DNA from: Flavobacterium psychrophilum
Lineage (GTDB): Bacteria > Bacteroidota > Bacteroidia > Flavobacteriales > Flavobacteriaceae
NCBI GenBank assembly: GCA_945869365.1
Contig: CAMBOW010000015.1
Location: 1-27,337 of the forward strand
Length of the DNA stretch: 27,337 nucleotides
Direction: 5' to 3'
The notes below the pieces were generated by a model. The model made no database searches, was not told where the DNA came from, and saw only the letters and a list, made by a program, of their open reading frames with translations. Each line of letters starts with the position of its first letter. Within the stretch, counting starts at the first letter, position 1. A program made the translations under genes and the position numbers. Shown piece after piece: positions 1 through 7,977 of the stretch.

Positions 1-1
1 T

Positions 2-1753
2 CAAGCCCAATTGGTAGTAGGCAAAATTGCGCTCTTTAATTAAATCATCAATTACCGCTTGCTCTTTGGGCAACAATTGGGTATAGAATTCGGTGGTGTA
101 ACGTGCGTCAATTGCTTTTTCTTTTTTGAGCGAATCCTCGGCTGCGTCACCTTCTGAGTCCGCTTCGGCCAAATTGTCATTGGCATCCACCGATTTCATA
201 GACGCTACCCGCCAATTGGTTTTGTAGGGACGATTGCCCCAGTTTTTCTTAAATTCGGCTTTGCCGTAGGCAACCGTTGACGAGTTGTAAAAATAAAAAT
301 TGCTGGCTGTTGACGCTACGTCCATCGCGCTTGGTGGCGCCATCGATGTTTTACCTTGGCCTTTGCTTCCGCCTTTTTCTCCTGTTGCTTCTTCTGCTGT
401 CTCGGCAGATTTAGCGGCTTTTTTGTCTTTTTCTTTTTGAATCTCGTCGGCTTTTTTAAGGGCCTCAATGTGTTTTTCGTAGTAGGCCACTCGATCTGAA
501 TCAGATAGATTGTACACCGAAATAATGCTGTCGTTTTGGTTGGCAATGGCTTCGTACTTAATTACATCGGCCAAATTATCCCGTTTTTTCTTGATGAATT
601 TAAACTCCCGCGACCGGTTGTTGAGCTGCGTCATCGTGCTGTCGTAGTATTTTCCGGCAGTCGTGTATTTGGCTTTATAGAAATAAATTTTGGCCATATT
701 GCGGTAGTTGGAAGCCACCAAATACTGTTCAGTTGATTTCTTTTTTAAGGAGGCATTGTAGAAATGAAGCGCTTGTTTGGTGTTTTTTTGTTTATCATAA
801 AACAAAGCTACACGGTGATTTAACACGTCGAGGAACGGACGGTTTTCTCGGTCTTTTTTGAGTTCATTAAATTTTTTCAGAAACGCTACTGTATCGCCTT
901 GCGCAAAATCAAACTGCATCGCTTGGCGGGCATGAGCCTGGACTACATATTCTCGTGCAGCTTTGCGCTTCATGTCAATCACCGATTGATAGGCCACAAA
1001 GGCACTGTCTTGCAAGCCCATTTCTTCAAAAAGTTGACCAATAATAAACCGATAACGCGCTTTCTCTTCTTTTGATTTGGTGAAATCGCGGGCCAATTTT
1101 AACTTGGCAATGGCGCTGTCTTTCTCGGCCAAGTGCAAATAAGCCTGCGCTAAACTAGCATTGGCGTCGGCAAAAATTTGATCTTTGAATTTAATTTCGT
1201 CTAGCAGTTTTATGAGATTGGTCACCGCAAGCGCATCATTTTCCATGCGCATATTGGTTTTTTCGCGCCAAATTTTGGCCTCGTAAATTCTATCGCTGTT
1301 GGGGTATTTGTAAAGAATATAATTGAATGCTTCCAAGGCCGGAACAAAGCGTTGATCATAGTAGCGGGCCTTGCCGAGCATTAAATAGGCTTCGTCCATT
1401 TGCGGGTTTTTTTCGGCGCCGCCAATATTCATGGAATGCTTTTGAATAGCCATGGTAGCCTTGGTTTCGGCCCGATCAAAATTTGGGTTTATTTTGGTCT
1501 CCCCAGGCAAAATGGCCTCTTTGCTTATTTGCATGCGCTCAACGGGAAGCACATCCCAATAACTGTCTTGGTTTTGGGCTTTCAAATCGATAATTCCTTT
1601 TTCAAGGGCCATTCCTCCGTTATACAAAATATTATACTTGGTGCTTAACGCGTGGGAATTTCGGGAAGTAAACGTGTCTTTTTTGGTAGAACAAGCTATA
1701 ATAAATAGGCCTAATCCTAGGGTGTAAAAAAAACTAAGTTTATTCGTTTTCAA
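2..1753 (-). CDS. sprE: Gliding motility / type IX secretion lipoprotein SprE (PorW-like), N-terminal part
   Basis: This is an uninterrupted frame of 584 codons that runs off the left edge of the window, so the C-terminus is missing. The only usable start is a TTG at 1753: the codons upstream lead to a stop at 1778-1780 with no ATG between. The N-terminus is a lipoprotein signal, with a hydrophobic stretch ending LFIIACS and the lipidated cysteine at about residue 21. The body is built of helical TPR-like segments, for example around AYLMLGKARYYDQRFVPALE and AYLHLAEKDSAIAKLKLARD. The later part carries a low-complexity K/A/E-rich linker at roughly residues 450-490. The family (SprE in Flavobacterium, PorW in Porphyromonas) is a type IX secretion and gliding component at the outer membrane, usually about 850-900 residues. 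Recognition rests on motif memory and architecture, not on an alignment. No convincing promoter was found upstream. Confidence 0.85.
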   Translation of the reverse strand, partial: MKTNKLSFFYTLGLGLFIIACSTKKDTFTSRNSHALSTKYNILYNGGMALEKGIIDLKAQNQDSYWDVLPVERMQISKEAILPGETKINPNFDRAETKATMAIQKHSMNIGGAEKNPQMDEAYLMLGKARYYDQRFVPALEAFNYILYKYPNSDRIYEAKIWREKTNMRMENDALAVTNLIKLLDEIKFKDQIFADANASLAQAYLHLAEKDSAIAKLKLARDFTKSKEEKARYRFIIGQLFEEMGLQDSAFVAYQSVIDMKRKAAREYVVQAHARQAMQFDFAQGDTVAFLKKFNELKKDRENRPFLDVLNHRVALFYDKQKNTKQALHFYNASLKKKSTEQYLVASNYRNMAKIYFYKAKYTTAGKYYDSTMTQLNNRSREFKFIKKKRDNLADVIKYEAIANQNDSIISVYNLSDSDRVAYYEKHIEALKKADEIQKEKDKKAAKSAETAEEATGEKGGSKGQGKTSMAPPSAMDVASTASNFYFYNSSTVAYGKAEFKKNWGNRPYKTNWRVASMKSVDANDNLAEADSEGDAAEDSLKKEKAIDARYTTEFYTQLLPKEQAVIDDLIKERNFAYYQLGL

Positions 1754-1923
1754 TGGGTGCCGATTTGGGTTTAAAACTTAAAAAAAGCAGTTTTAGTATA
1801 TTGACCGGTAAAAATACGTTTCTTTTTGATATAGCGAAAAATATGGACTTCTTTTTGAGTGCAGTAGACCTGCCGTGAATAAAATTTATGTCCAATTTCT
1901 AGAATAGAATTGGTCCTATTCGT

Positions 1924-1931
1924 TACTTTTG
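1924..1931 (+). promoter_or_regulatory. Bacteroidota -7 box (TACTTTTG) for the oxidoreductase gene
   Basis: TACTTTTG matches the TAnnTTTG consensus of the Bacteroidota housekeeping sigma factor. It ends 14 nt before the ATG at 1946. It lies inside the longer open frame that begins at TTG 1910, which argues for translation starting at 1946. No TTG box is seen at the expected -33 spacing. Confidence 0.6.
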
Positions 1932-1945
1932 TCAAAATTATTTCT

Positions 1946-2992
1946 ATGTCTTCGTTCTACAAATTAGCGATCAAAGAAGTGCGTCGCGAAACCAAAGATG
2001 CCGTTTCTATTCAATTTCAAATTCCTGCCGAGTTGGCTACTCAGTATCAATTTACGTCCGGTCAATATGTAACTTTGAAACTAACCTTAGACGGTGTAGC
2101 TCTACGCAGACCCTACTCCATTTGTAGCGCTCCTGCTAGTGGTGAATTGCGCATCGCTGTTAAAGCCGTGCCCCATGGCGTGTTTTCTAATTTTGCCAAC
2201 ACCCAACTCAAAGCCGGTGATTTGATTGAGGTGGGCGTTCCCGAAGGCCATTTTCAACTTTCTGTTCAAGCTGATCAAGGCAAATCCTATATGGCTATTG
2301 CCGCCGGAAGCGGAATCACACCTATACTTTCTATGATCGAAAGCGTTTTGGCCGAGGAACCACAAAGTTCCTTTGCCTTAGTTTACGGAAACAAGACGCC
2401 TGAAGACACTATTTTTTACACCCAATTACAACAGCTACAAGCCGAACATGCTGAGCGTTTTTCTGTACAGTATGTGTTTAGCAGAGCTAAAGCCGATCAG
2501 GCCTTGTTTGGCCGAATTGATCGCTCGGTATTAAATTATTACTTCAATCAACACGCCAATTCTTCGTTTGACCACTACTTTTTGTGTGGTCCAGAATCGA
2601 TGATTCAGGAAATTTCAGCCGAATTAAAAACCAAAAACATACCCGAATCGGCCATAAAATTTGAATTGTTTAGCACTACTCCAGCTGAAAAAACCGATCA
2701 AGCAAGCCAAGGAAATACCGCTATTTCGATATTGGTTGACGGAGAAACCACCACCTTTGAGATGTCGCAAAAACAAACCGTTTTGGAAGCAGCTCTAAAA
2801 AAAGGAATCGATGCGCCCTATTCCTGCCAAGGCGGAATTTGCAGCAGTTGTTTAGGTAGAGTAACAAAGGGAAGTGCGCACATGGAAAAAAACACCATTT
2901 TATCTGACGCCGAAGTAGCCGAAGGACTCATCCTTACTTGTCAGGCACACCCAACTTCTGCCGAATTGTTTGTGGATTTTGACGACGTTTAA
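1946..2992 (+). CDS. Ferredoxin-NAD(P)H reductase with C-terminal 2Fe-2S domain (PaaE-like)
   Basis: The product is 348 residues. It has an N-terminal FAD-binding barrel with the RPYS motif near residues 55-58, an NAD(P)-binding domain with AAGSGITP near residue 120, and a C-terminal plant-type ferredoxin domain. The iron ligands are visible as CQGGICSSC near residue 300 and a fourth cysteine in LTCQAH near the end. This order (FAD, NAD, 2Fe-2S) is that of PaaE/PaaK, the reductase of phenylacetyl-CoA epoxidase, and of related electron-transfer reductases. No other phenylacetate gene is nearby, so the partner oxygenase is unknown and only the general activity (electron transfer from NAD(P)H) is safe. 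I chose ATG 1946 over the in-frame TTG 1910 because the -7 box sits between them and homologous N-termini begin close to this point. The stop overlaps the stop of the convergent GT9 gene by 4 nt. Confidence 0.85.
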   Translation: MSSFYKLAIKEVRRETKDAVSIQFQIPAELATQYQFTSGQYVTLKLTLDGVALRRPYSICSAPASGELRIAVKAVPHGVFSNFANTQLKAGDLIEVGVPEGHFQLSVQADQGKSYMAIAAGSGITPILSMIESVLAEEPQSSFALVYGNKTPEDTIFYTQLQQLQAEHAERFSVQYVFSRAKADQALFGRIDRSVLNYYFNQHANSSFDHYFLCGPESMIQEISAELKTKNIPESAIKFELFSTTPAEKTDQASQGNTAISILVDGETTTFEMSQKQTVLEAALKKGIDAPYSCQGGICSSCLGRVTKGSAHMEKNTILSDAEVAEGLILTCQAHPTSAELFVDFDDV

Positions 2993-4029
2993 ATCGATAT
3001 AATTTCTTGAATTTTAGCAACAATGGTTTCGGGCAAAATAGTACGCATCGCGTCGGCATAACCCGGCACAATTTTATTGCCATACACTGAAGTCGGTAAA
3101 TCCGGAAACTCGTTCCTGTCGGCGCAAATCGAATTACTTTCCGGCTGATGAAACGGCCTGAATCCAGCATACGGATGGGTTGCGCCCCACAAGGTGATCA
3201 CCGGAATTCCCAGTAAGGCACCCATATGGCCATTGGCCGAATCCATCGAAACCAAGACATCAAATTGACTCATCAACGCCATTTCTTGCGCTAGACTGAG
3301 TTGGCCAGCAACTACTTTGGTATGATTTGTTTGCTCTGAAAGTTGTTTCAATACCGCGATTTCTTTTGCCCCTCCGCCCAGTAAAAACAACTCGTATTTT
3401 CCGGTTTGATCCAGTTGATGAATGACTTGTTGCATCAAATCTAACGGATACACTTTTCCGTCATATTGCGCAAAAGGCGCCAGGCCAATCCAAGGTTTGG
3501 ATTTGGTGCAAATCAAAGATTCAATTTCTTGTAATTCAGGTTTTGGAGGAAAAGCGGGCTTGGAAAGATCAAGCGGGAAACCTAATTTTTCTAATACCTG
3601 TGCCTGTCGATCAACCATTGAAGTCAATGGAAAAAACTGCTTGTTTTGCAAGCGAGTTAACGCTTTTTTCTCGGCGCGACCTTTGTCTAAAGCGGCTGTT
3701 TTTTTGCCTGATAAAGCAAATAAAACGCGTATAATTTTACTGCGCAAAACGTTGTGCATGTCGCCAAAAGCGTCAATGTATAAACTCGACAATTGCCAGT
3801 ATAAACGCCCTAATCCCAACAAACCTTCATGGGTTTTTTTTGGATCAAAAGCCACAAAATTCAGGGCCGGAATTGTATCAAAAAAAGGTTTGAAAAACGG
3901 ACGGGAAACCACCGTTACGCGGAGTTCGGGATGTTGATGAACCAAGGCCCGTAAAACAGGAACCGTCATGGCTACATCTCCCATTGAAGACAAGCGCATG
4001 ACGGCTATATGTTTGGGTTTTGGTGCCAA
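2989..4029 (-). CDS. Glycosyltransferase family 9 (heptosyltransferase-like)
   Basis: The product is 346 residues with the GT9 architecture. The N-terminus HIAVMRLSSMGDVAMTVPV is the first Rossmann strand and loop, and the C-terminal half has WIGLAPFAQYDGKVYP and later SMDSANGHMGALLGIPVITLWG, which matches the family's donor-binding region. Members add heptose or other sugars to lipopolysaccharide core at the inner face of the inner membrane. Whether the sugar is heptose cannot be told from sequence. The start is a TTG at 4029; the nearest ATG further in would remove the first beta strand. The gene lies 14 nt downstream of the DUF4254 gene, so the two probably share a transcript from the promoter at 4670-4677. 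Its stop is interleaved with that of the oxidoreductase on the other strand. Confidence 0.85.
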   Translation of the reverse strand: MAPKPKHIAVMRLSSMGDVAMTVPVLRALVHQHPELRVTVVSRPFFKPFFDTIPALNFVAFDPKKTHEGLLGLGRLYWQLSSLYIDAFGDMHNVLRSKIIRVLFALSGKKTAALDKGRAEKKALTRLQNKQFFPLTSMVDRQAQVLEKLGFPLDLSKPAFPPKPELQEIESLICTKSKPWIGLAPFAQYDGKVYPLDLMQQVIHQLDQTGKYELFLLGGGAKEIAVLKQLSEQTNHTKVVAGQLSLAQEMALMSQFDVLVSMDSANGHMGALLGIPVITLWGATHPYAGFRPFHQPESNSICADRNEFPDLPTSVYGNKIVPGYADAMRTILPETIVAKIQEIISI

Positions 4030-4043
4030 ATGACAGGGAAGCC

Positions 4044-4649
4044 CTATTTTTTATTTTGGTACAACACCGGGTTCAATTCTTCATCGTTGTACATTTTCAT
4101 TTGTTTGTACACTTTCATGAATTTTTCTCCATGTTCTATATCGTGCAACAAATCGTCGATGGCAGTTGACAAATCCGAACGTTGATCCAACAACACATTT
4201 AATTTGGTTTGGCAATTGGCGCGGTGCTCGGGTGAAGCTTCGGCGCGCGTGGCCTCCTCTTGCATGTGGTAAATTTTCAAGGCCAATATCGACAATCGAT
4301 CAAAGGCCCAAGCGGGACTTTCAGAATTGATTTTGGCGTTATTTTTTACAGTTACTCCGCTATATTTTTGCAAAAAGTAGCCGTCAATGTATTCCACCAT
4401 GTCGGTGCGTTCTTGGTTGGAGGCATCAATGCGACGTTTCAAAGTTAAAGCGGCAACAGGATCTATTTGTGGGTCGCGAATAATGTCCTCAAAATGCCAT
4501 TGTACCGTATCAATCCAGTTTTTAAGGTACAACAAATGTTCAAACTGGTCTTGGGTGTACGGATTGGCAATAGACTGGTCAACATTGTCGTATTTATGGT
4601 AATCAACAATGCTTTGCTCAAATACAGAATAAGCTAATTTTGAAAACAT
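4044..4649 (-). CDS. DUF4254 family protein
   Basis: The product is 201 residues, soluble and charged, with predicted long helices and no signal peptide. Recognisable stretches include HKYDNVDQSIANPY near the start, LLYLKNWIDTVQWHFEDIIR, and AFDRLSILALKIYHMQEE in the middle. These are typical of the DUF4254 family, which in Bacteroidota is commonly next to a GT9 glycosyltransferase, as here (14 nt gap). The function is unknown; a role in LPS core assembly is inference from this pairing. The ATG at 4649 is 20 nt downstream of a good -7 box, fitting a short leader. Confidence 0.8.
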   Translation of the reverse strand: MFSKLAYSVFEQSIVDYHKYDNVDQSIANPYTQDQFEHLLYLKNWIDTVQWHFEDIIRDPQIDPVAALTLKRRIDASNQERTDMVEYIDGYFLQKYSGVTVKNNAKINSESPAWAFDRLSILALKIYHMQEEATRAEASPEHRANCQTKLNVLLDQRSDLSTAIDDLLHDIEHGEKFMKVYKQMKMYNDEELNPVLYQNKK

Positions 4650-4669
4650 AGGGCGCTAAATTTAGGTCA

Positions 4670-4677
4670 CAAAGATA
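4670..4677 (-). promoter_or_regulatory. Bacteroidota -7 box (TATCTTTG) for the DUF4254-GT9 operon
   Basis: The plus-strand sequence CAAAGATA reads TATCTTTG on the minus strand, an exact TAnnTTTG match. Its end is 20 nt upstream of the DUF4254 start. The nearest minus-strand TTG (plus CAA at 4703-4705) gives a 25 nt spacer, longer than the usual 17-23, so the -33 element is uncertain. Confidence 0.55.
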
Positions 4678-4716
4678 CTTTTTATACATTTATAAACGAA
4701 TACAAATTTTAACTTC

Positions 4717-5370
4717 ATGCAAATTCATTACCTCTCCGAGCAAAACAGCTTGCTTACTCATTTTTTATCCGAAATACGGGACGTCACCATACAAACCGAC
4801 CGGCTGCGTTTTCGAAAAAACATGGAACGGATCGGAGAAATTATGGCCTACGAAATAAGCAAAACATTGGCCTATGAATCTGTGTCGGTACAAACTCCAT
4901 TGGGAACAAAACACACGGCGCAGTTGCAGCACGAAGTGGTATTGTGTTCCATTTTGCGCGCCGGATTGAGTTTGCATCAAGGGTTTATGAATTTTTATGA
5001 CCGGGCTGAAAATGGCTTTGTTTCGGCCTATCGCCACCACCCGAATCAGGATGATTATTTTGAAATAAAAGTCGAATACCAAGCGGTGCCTTCGTTTACC
5101 AATAAAACCGTGCTGCTGTTAGACCCGATGTTGGCTACGGGGCAATCGATTGATGCGGTAATTCAAAAATTGCACCAAGAGAATCAAGCGCATGAAGTGC
5201 ACATCGCAGTAGTGATTGCCGCACCCGAAGGCATTGCGCATTTGCAAAAAACCATCCCAACAAACTGCCATTTATGGGTGGCTTCGCTAGACGAACGGTT
5301 GAACGAGAAAAACTACATTATTCCTGGCTTGGGCGATGCAGGCGATTTGGCGTACGGCCCTAAACTATAA
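4717..5370 (+). CDS. upp: Uracil phosphoribosyltransferase
   Basis: The product is 217 residues, the usual size. It catalyses uracil + PRPP to UMP + diphosphate in pyrimidine salvage in the cytoplasm. The PRPP loop is visible as LLLDPMLATGQSID around residues 135-150. The uracil-binding C-terminal region is visible as YIIPGLGDAGDLAYG near the end. Other family stretches are RFRKNMERIGEIMAYE and VLCSILRAGLSLHQG. The gene is divergent from the DUF4254 operon across a 67 nt gap. A one-mismatch -7 box (TACATTTA, 4685-4692) is the best plus-strand promoter candidate. The stop TAA overlaps the stop of the convergent DUF6427-type gene by 6 nt. Confidence 0.95.
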   Translation: MQIHYLSEQNSLLTHFLSEIRDVTIQTDRLRFRKNMERIGEIMAYEISKTLAYESVSVQTPLGTKHTAQLQHEVVLCSILRAGLSLHQGFMNFYDRAENGFVSAYRHHPNQDDYFEIKVEYQAVPSFTNKTVLLLDPMLATGQSIDAVIQKLHQENQAHEVHIAVVIAAPEGIAHLQKTIPTNCHLWVASLDERLNEKNYIIPGLGDAGDLAYGPKL

Positions 5371-6294
5371 CTGAAAAACAAAAGCGGCAATGCTTCCAAA
5401 AAGCAGTGCAAAAAGCAACACTTCCTTTTGCCATTTACCTGTCATTGCCTCAATGTGACTGGTAAAAATGATGGCCAAGGGCGATAGCGTAAACAGCATT
5501 AATTCACATGATTTCACTGGTGCTAAAGCATAAATGCCGAGTCCTATTACGAAAGCTGAAACTATTTTTTTGTAGGACGAATGCTGGAGCAATGGTTTAT
5601 TGGTGATTGCAAGTACCATACTAAATACCGCTAAAATTGCAATAGACAAGTAGATCATTACAAGTAAGCTCGAAAGATTGGTATAATCAAAGGAAAAGGT
5701 TGTGCTGTATTGTGCTTGTTGTTGAAGGTTGTCTAACCAGGAGAAATTCCAGAAATACGTGCCGAAAAGAGCAAACATCGCGACAGTTATACATGCCAAG
5801 ATGGGTAAAAACCAAGTGCGGTAATCCCGAGCGGTATGGAAAAGAATTGAAATGTATACCAAGACAATAAACAGGATGCTCCAAAAGTAAAATAGCGAGG
5901 CTACAAAAACCCAAAGTGAGGCGTCAAATAATTTTTCTTTGGCGTGCTTCATGGTGTGCAACGACACCAAACGACGCATAGACAATAGAATAAAAAAATG
6001 AGCGCAAAGCAACGAAGTACTCAAATAACAGCTTGGGAAAACCCATAAAATTAAAAGATAAAATAATGCGGTATAGGTACTGTCTTTGCTTAATGCGTTT
6101 TTTTTGGCAATGAAATTCGTAGTGAAAAGTGCCGCATATAAGAGCGCTAAATCAAGTATCAAGTAAATGATTGGTGTCGATTTTTGTGTGGGCAAACTGG
6201 TGCTACCAAAGTACATCGTTGCAAAGGCAATCATCCCTAAAATAACTAAGGAATAATTTAATGGTGTAGATTTTCTAAAAAGACTTGTAATCAT
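5365..6294 (-). CDS. DUF6427-type multi-pass membrane protein
   Basis: The product is 309 residues and almost entirely hydrophobic, with about eight to ten predicted membrane segments, for example MIAFATMYFGSTSLP, LFYLLILWVFPSCY and ILFIVLVYISILF. The N-terminus ITSLFRKSTPLNYSLVIL matches the DUF6427 family, which I know from Flavobacteriaceae as a neighbour of upp and purD. No biochemical function is known to me and none is inferred. The ATG at 6294 overlaps the -33 region of the divergent promoter at 6285-6314. No promoter of its own was recognised. Confidence 0.7.
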   Translation of the reverse strand: MITSLFRKSTPLNYSLVILGMIAFATMYFGSTSLPTQKSTPIIYLILDLALLYAALFTTNFIAKKNALSKDSTYTALFYLLILWVFPSCYLSTSLLCAHFFILLSMRRLVSLHTMKHAKEKLFDASLWVFVASLFYFWSILFIVLVYISILFHTARDYRTWFLPILACITVAMFALFGTYFWNFSWLDNLQQQAQYSTTFSFDYTNLSSLLVMIYLSIAILAVFSMVLAITNKPLLQHSSYKKIVSAFVIGLGIYALAPVKSCELMLFTLSPLAIIFTSHIEAMTGKWQKEVLLFALLFGSIAAFVFQL

Positions 6295-6314
6295 GGGGAT
6301 ATTTTATACTTTTG
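6285..6314 (+). promoter_or_regulatory. Promoter for the DUF6341-type gene (TTG, 19 nt, TACTTTTG)
   Basis: TTG at 6285-6287 and TACTTTTG at 6307-6314 are separated by 19 nt, matching the Bacteroidota -33/-7 arrangement. The -33 part lies inside the first codons of the divergent membrane protein gene. The box ends 44 nt before the ATG at 6359. Confidence 0.65.
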
Positions 6315-6358
6315 CGTGGTAAATATACTATTTGTTTAAAACTCAACAACACCTTATT

Positions 6359-6592
6359 ATGCGAGCATTTTTTGAAGCAATACAATGGTTATTTGAAAAC
6401 GTGTTATTCGTGCCACATGATTTTTTACGAAAATTAGAATTGTCTAGCTGGTTTGGTGCCAATAGCATCAATTGGATTTTTATTTTGATCTGCAGTGGAG
6501 CAATGTACTATTGGATCAAGCAGTTGCAATTACACAAAGCCAATAACGAAGAATATCAAGATACTACGGCGCATTCGTTTTTGACTAAATAA
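6359..6592 (+). CDS. DUF6341-type small membrane protein
   Basis: The product is 77 residues. It begins MRAFFEAIQWLFENVLF, has one clear transmembrane helix (INWIFILICSGAMYYWI, about residues 40-56) and ends in a conserved-looking polar tail (EEYQDTTAHSFLTK). I recognise this pattern as the DUF6341 family of Flavobacteriaceae. The longer frame opening at 6332 adds nine residues unlike the family, so ATG 6359 is preferred. It sits between the DUF6427-type gene (divergent) and purD (convergent, stops overlapping by 8 nt). The recurrent neighbourhood with upp and purD suggests a conserved housekeeping block, but the role is unknown. Confidence 0.75.
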   Translation: MRAFFEAIQWLFENVLFVPHDFLRKLELSSWFGANSINWIFILICSGAMYYWIKQLQLHKANNEEYQDTTAHSFLTK

Positions 6593-7859
6593 GGTCAAAG
6601 CCAATATCTTTTCTATAATACATCGTATCAAAATGTAGTTTGTCTATGTTTTGATATGATTTTTTTAGCGCCTCTTGGAAACTGTTTCCATACGAAGTTA
6701 CCGTCAACACGCGGCCGCCATTGCTCACCACTTGGTCATCTTTGCGTGTGGTTCCGGCATGAAAAATAAGCGAATCGGTTACTGCGTCCAAGCCCGAAAT
6801 GGGCATGCCTTTGGCGTATTCTTCGGGATATCCGCCTGAAACCAGCATCACGGTAGTGGCAGTTCGTGGGTCAATTTCAAGAGCTATCTCGTCCAATTTT
6901 TGTTCCGCCACGGCTTGAAAAACAGCCACCAAATCCGATTGAATGCGCGGAATAACCACTTCAGTTTCTGGATCACCCATGCGCACATTGTACTCAATAA
7001 CAATCGGTTCGCCTTGCACGTTGATTAACCCAATAAAAATAAATCCTTTGTATTCAATGCCCTCTTTTTGGAGGCCTACTACAGTAGGTTTTACGATGCG
7101 CTTTTCTATTTTTTCCATCAAAATGGCATCGGCAAACGGCACGGGTGATACGGCACCCATCCCTCCGGTGTTTAATCCGGTATCGCCTTCGCCTATGCGC
7201 TTGTAATCTTTGGCAGTGGGCAATAGTTTGTAATTTTTTCCGTCGGTCAATACAAAACAACTCAGTTCTATCCCGTCTAGAAATTCTTCGATCACCACTT
7301 TAGAACTGGCTACTCCAAATTTGGCGTCAACCAACATGTGGCGCAATTCCTGTTGGGCTTCTTCCAACCTTTGTAGAATCAACACGCCTTTTCCAGCTGC
7401 CAAGCCATCGGCTTTGAGCACATAGGGCGGCTGTAAACTTTCCAAAAATTGACAACCTGCTTCTACTGTTTCTTTGGTAAAACTAGCATACCCGGCAGTC
7501 GGTATTTGGTGACGCACCAAAAATTCTTTGGCAAATTCTTTACTGCCCTCCAATTGGGCGCCCACTTTTGAGGGTCCAATAACTGGAATGGCGGCCAAAA
7601 GGTCGTCTGCTTTAAAGAAATCATAAATTCCTTTTACTAAGGGGTCTTCGGGTCCCACTACGACCAAATCAATTTTTTCTAGAAGCACCGTTTTTTTTAC
7701 GGCTTCAAAATCGGTTGGGTTGAGAAATAAATTAGTAGCGATCGCGGCAGTTCCTGCATTTCCAGGAGCAACAAAAAGCTTCTCGCACAAAGGGGATTGT
7801 AGCATTTTCCAAGCCAAAGCATGTTCTCTTCCGCCAGATCCTAACAATAAAATTCTCAT
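6585..7859 (-). CDS. purD: Phosphoribosylamine-glycine ligase (GAR synthetase)
   Basis: The product is 424 residues, the normal length for PurD. It catalyses ATP-dependent joining of phosphoribosylamine and glycine, the second step of de novo purine synthesis. The N-terminus MRILLLGSGGREHALAW is diagnostic. The ATP-grasp region includes PYVLKADGLAAGKGV near residues 135-150, and the metal/ATP site region includes IEYNVRMGDPETEV near residues 285-300. The frame is open for 19 codons upstream of 7859, but the GSGGREHA start is exact for the family and the promoter box at 7885-7892 lies in that extension. The downstream neighbour is the DUF6341-type gene on the other strand, with an 8 nt overlap of the two 3' ends. 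Confidence 0.95.
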   Translation of the reverse strand: MRILLLGSGGREHALAWKMLQSPLCEKLFVAPGNAGTAAIATNLFLNPTDFEAVKKTVLLEKIDLVVVGPEDPLVKGIYDFFKADDLLAAIPVIGPSKVGAQLEGSKEFAKEFLVRHQIPTAGYASFTKETVEAGCQFLESLQPPYVLKADGLAAGKGVLILQRLEEAQQELRHMLVDAKFGVASSKVVIEEFLDGIELSCFVLTDGKNYKLLPTAKDYKRIGEGDTGLNTGGMGAVSPVPFADAILMEKIEKRIVKPTVVGLQKEGIEYKGFIFIGLINVQGEPIVIEYNVRMGDPETEVVIPRIQSDLVAVFQAVAEQKLDEIALEIDPRTATTVMLVSGGYPEEYAKGMPISGLDAVTDSLIFHAGTTRKDDQVVSNGGRVLTVTSYGNSFQEALKKSYQNIDKLHFDTMYYRKDIGFDLI

Positions 7860-7884
7860 GGGTATGTGGGTTTGAAATCTGCCA

Positions 7885-7917
7885 CAAAAATAACGGCTTT
7901 TGGTCAATAAAATCAAA
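7885..7917 (-). promoter_or_regulatory. Promoter for purD (TTTG, 21 nt, TATTTTTG)
   Basis: On the minus strand TTTG (plus 7914-7917) is followed after 21 nt by TATTTTTG (plus 7885-7892), both matching the Bacteroidota consensus. The box ends 25 nt before the ATG at 7859. I saw no riboswitch-like fold in the short leader. Confidence 0.65.
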
Positions 7918-7955
7918 AAAAAGTAGCCGCCATACTAATCCTACTACATTAATAC

Positions 7956-7963
7956 TATTTTTG
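7956..7963 (+). promoter_or_regulatory. Bacteroidota -7 box (TATTTTTG) for the CapK-like/wecB/GT4 operon
   Basis: TATTTTTG fits TAnnTTTG exactly and ends 14 nt before the GTG start at 7978, the same distance as at the oxidoreductase gene. No TTG box at -33 is evident. Confidence 0.55.
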
Positions 7964-7977
7964 GTAAAAAATTACCT

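Noticed and set aside
316..546. Lysine-rich minus-strand frame of 76 codons
   Set aside because: It is an out-of-frame reading of the K/A/E-rich linker of sprE.
1754..1923. Possible sprE promoter (minus-strand TATTTTTA, plus 1809-1816)
   Set aside because: It has one mismatch in the conserved TTTG and no -33 element, so it is too weak to list.
1910..1945. Twelve-codon N-terminal extension of the oxidoreductase starting at TTG 1910
   Set aside because: It contains the promoter -7 box and does not resemble the family N-terminus.
3422..3937. Plus-strand open frame of 171 codons inside the GT9 gene
   Set aside because: It is antisense to a well-supported gene, cysteine-rich and without motifs, so it is a shadow frame. 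The same applies to the other antisense frames over the GT2, decarboxylase and sugar transferase genes.
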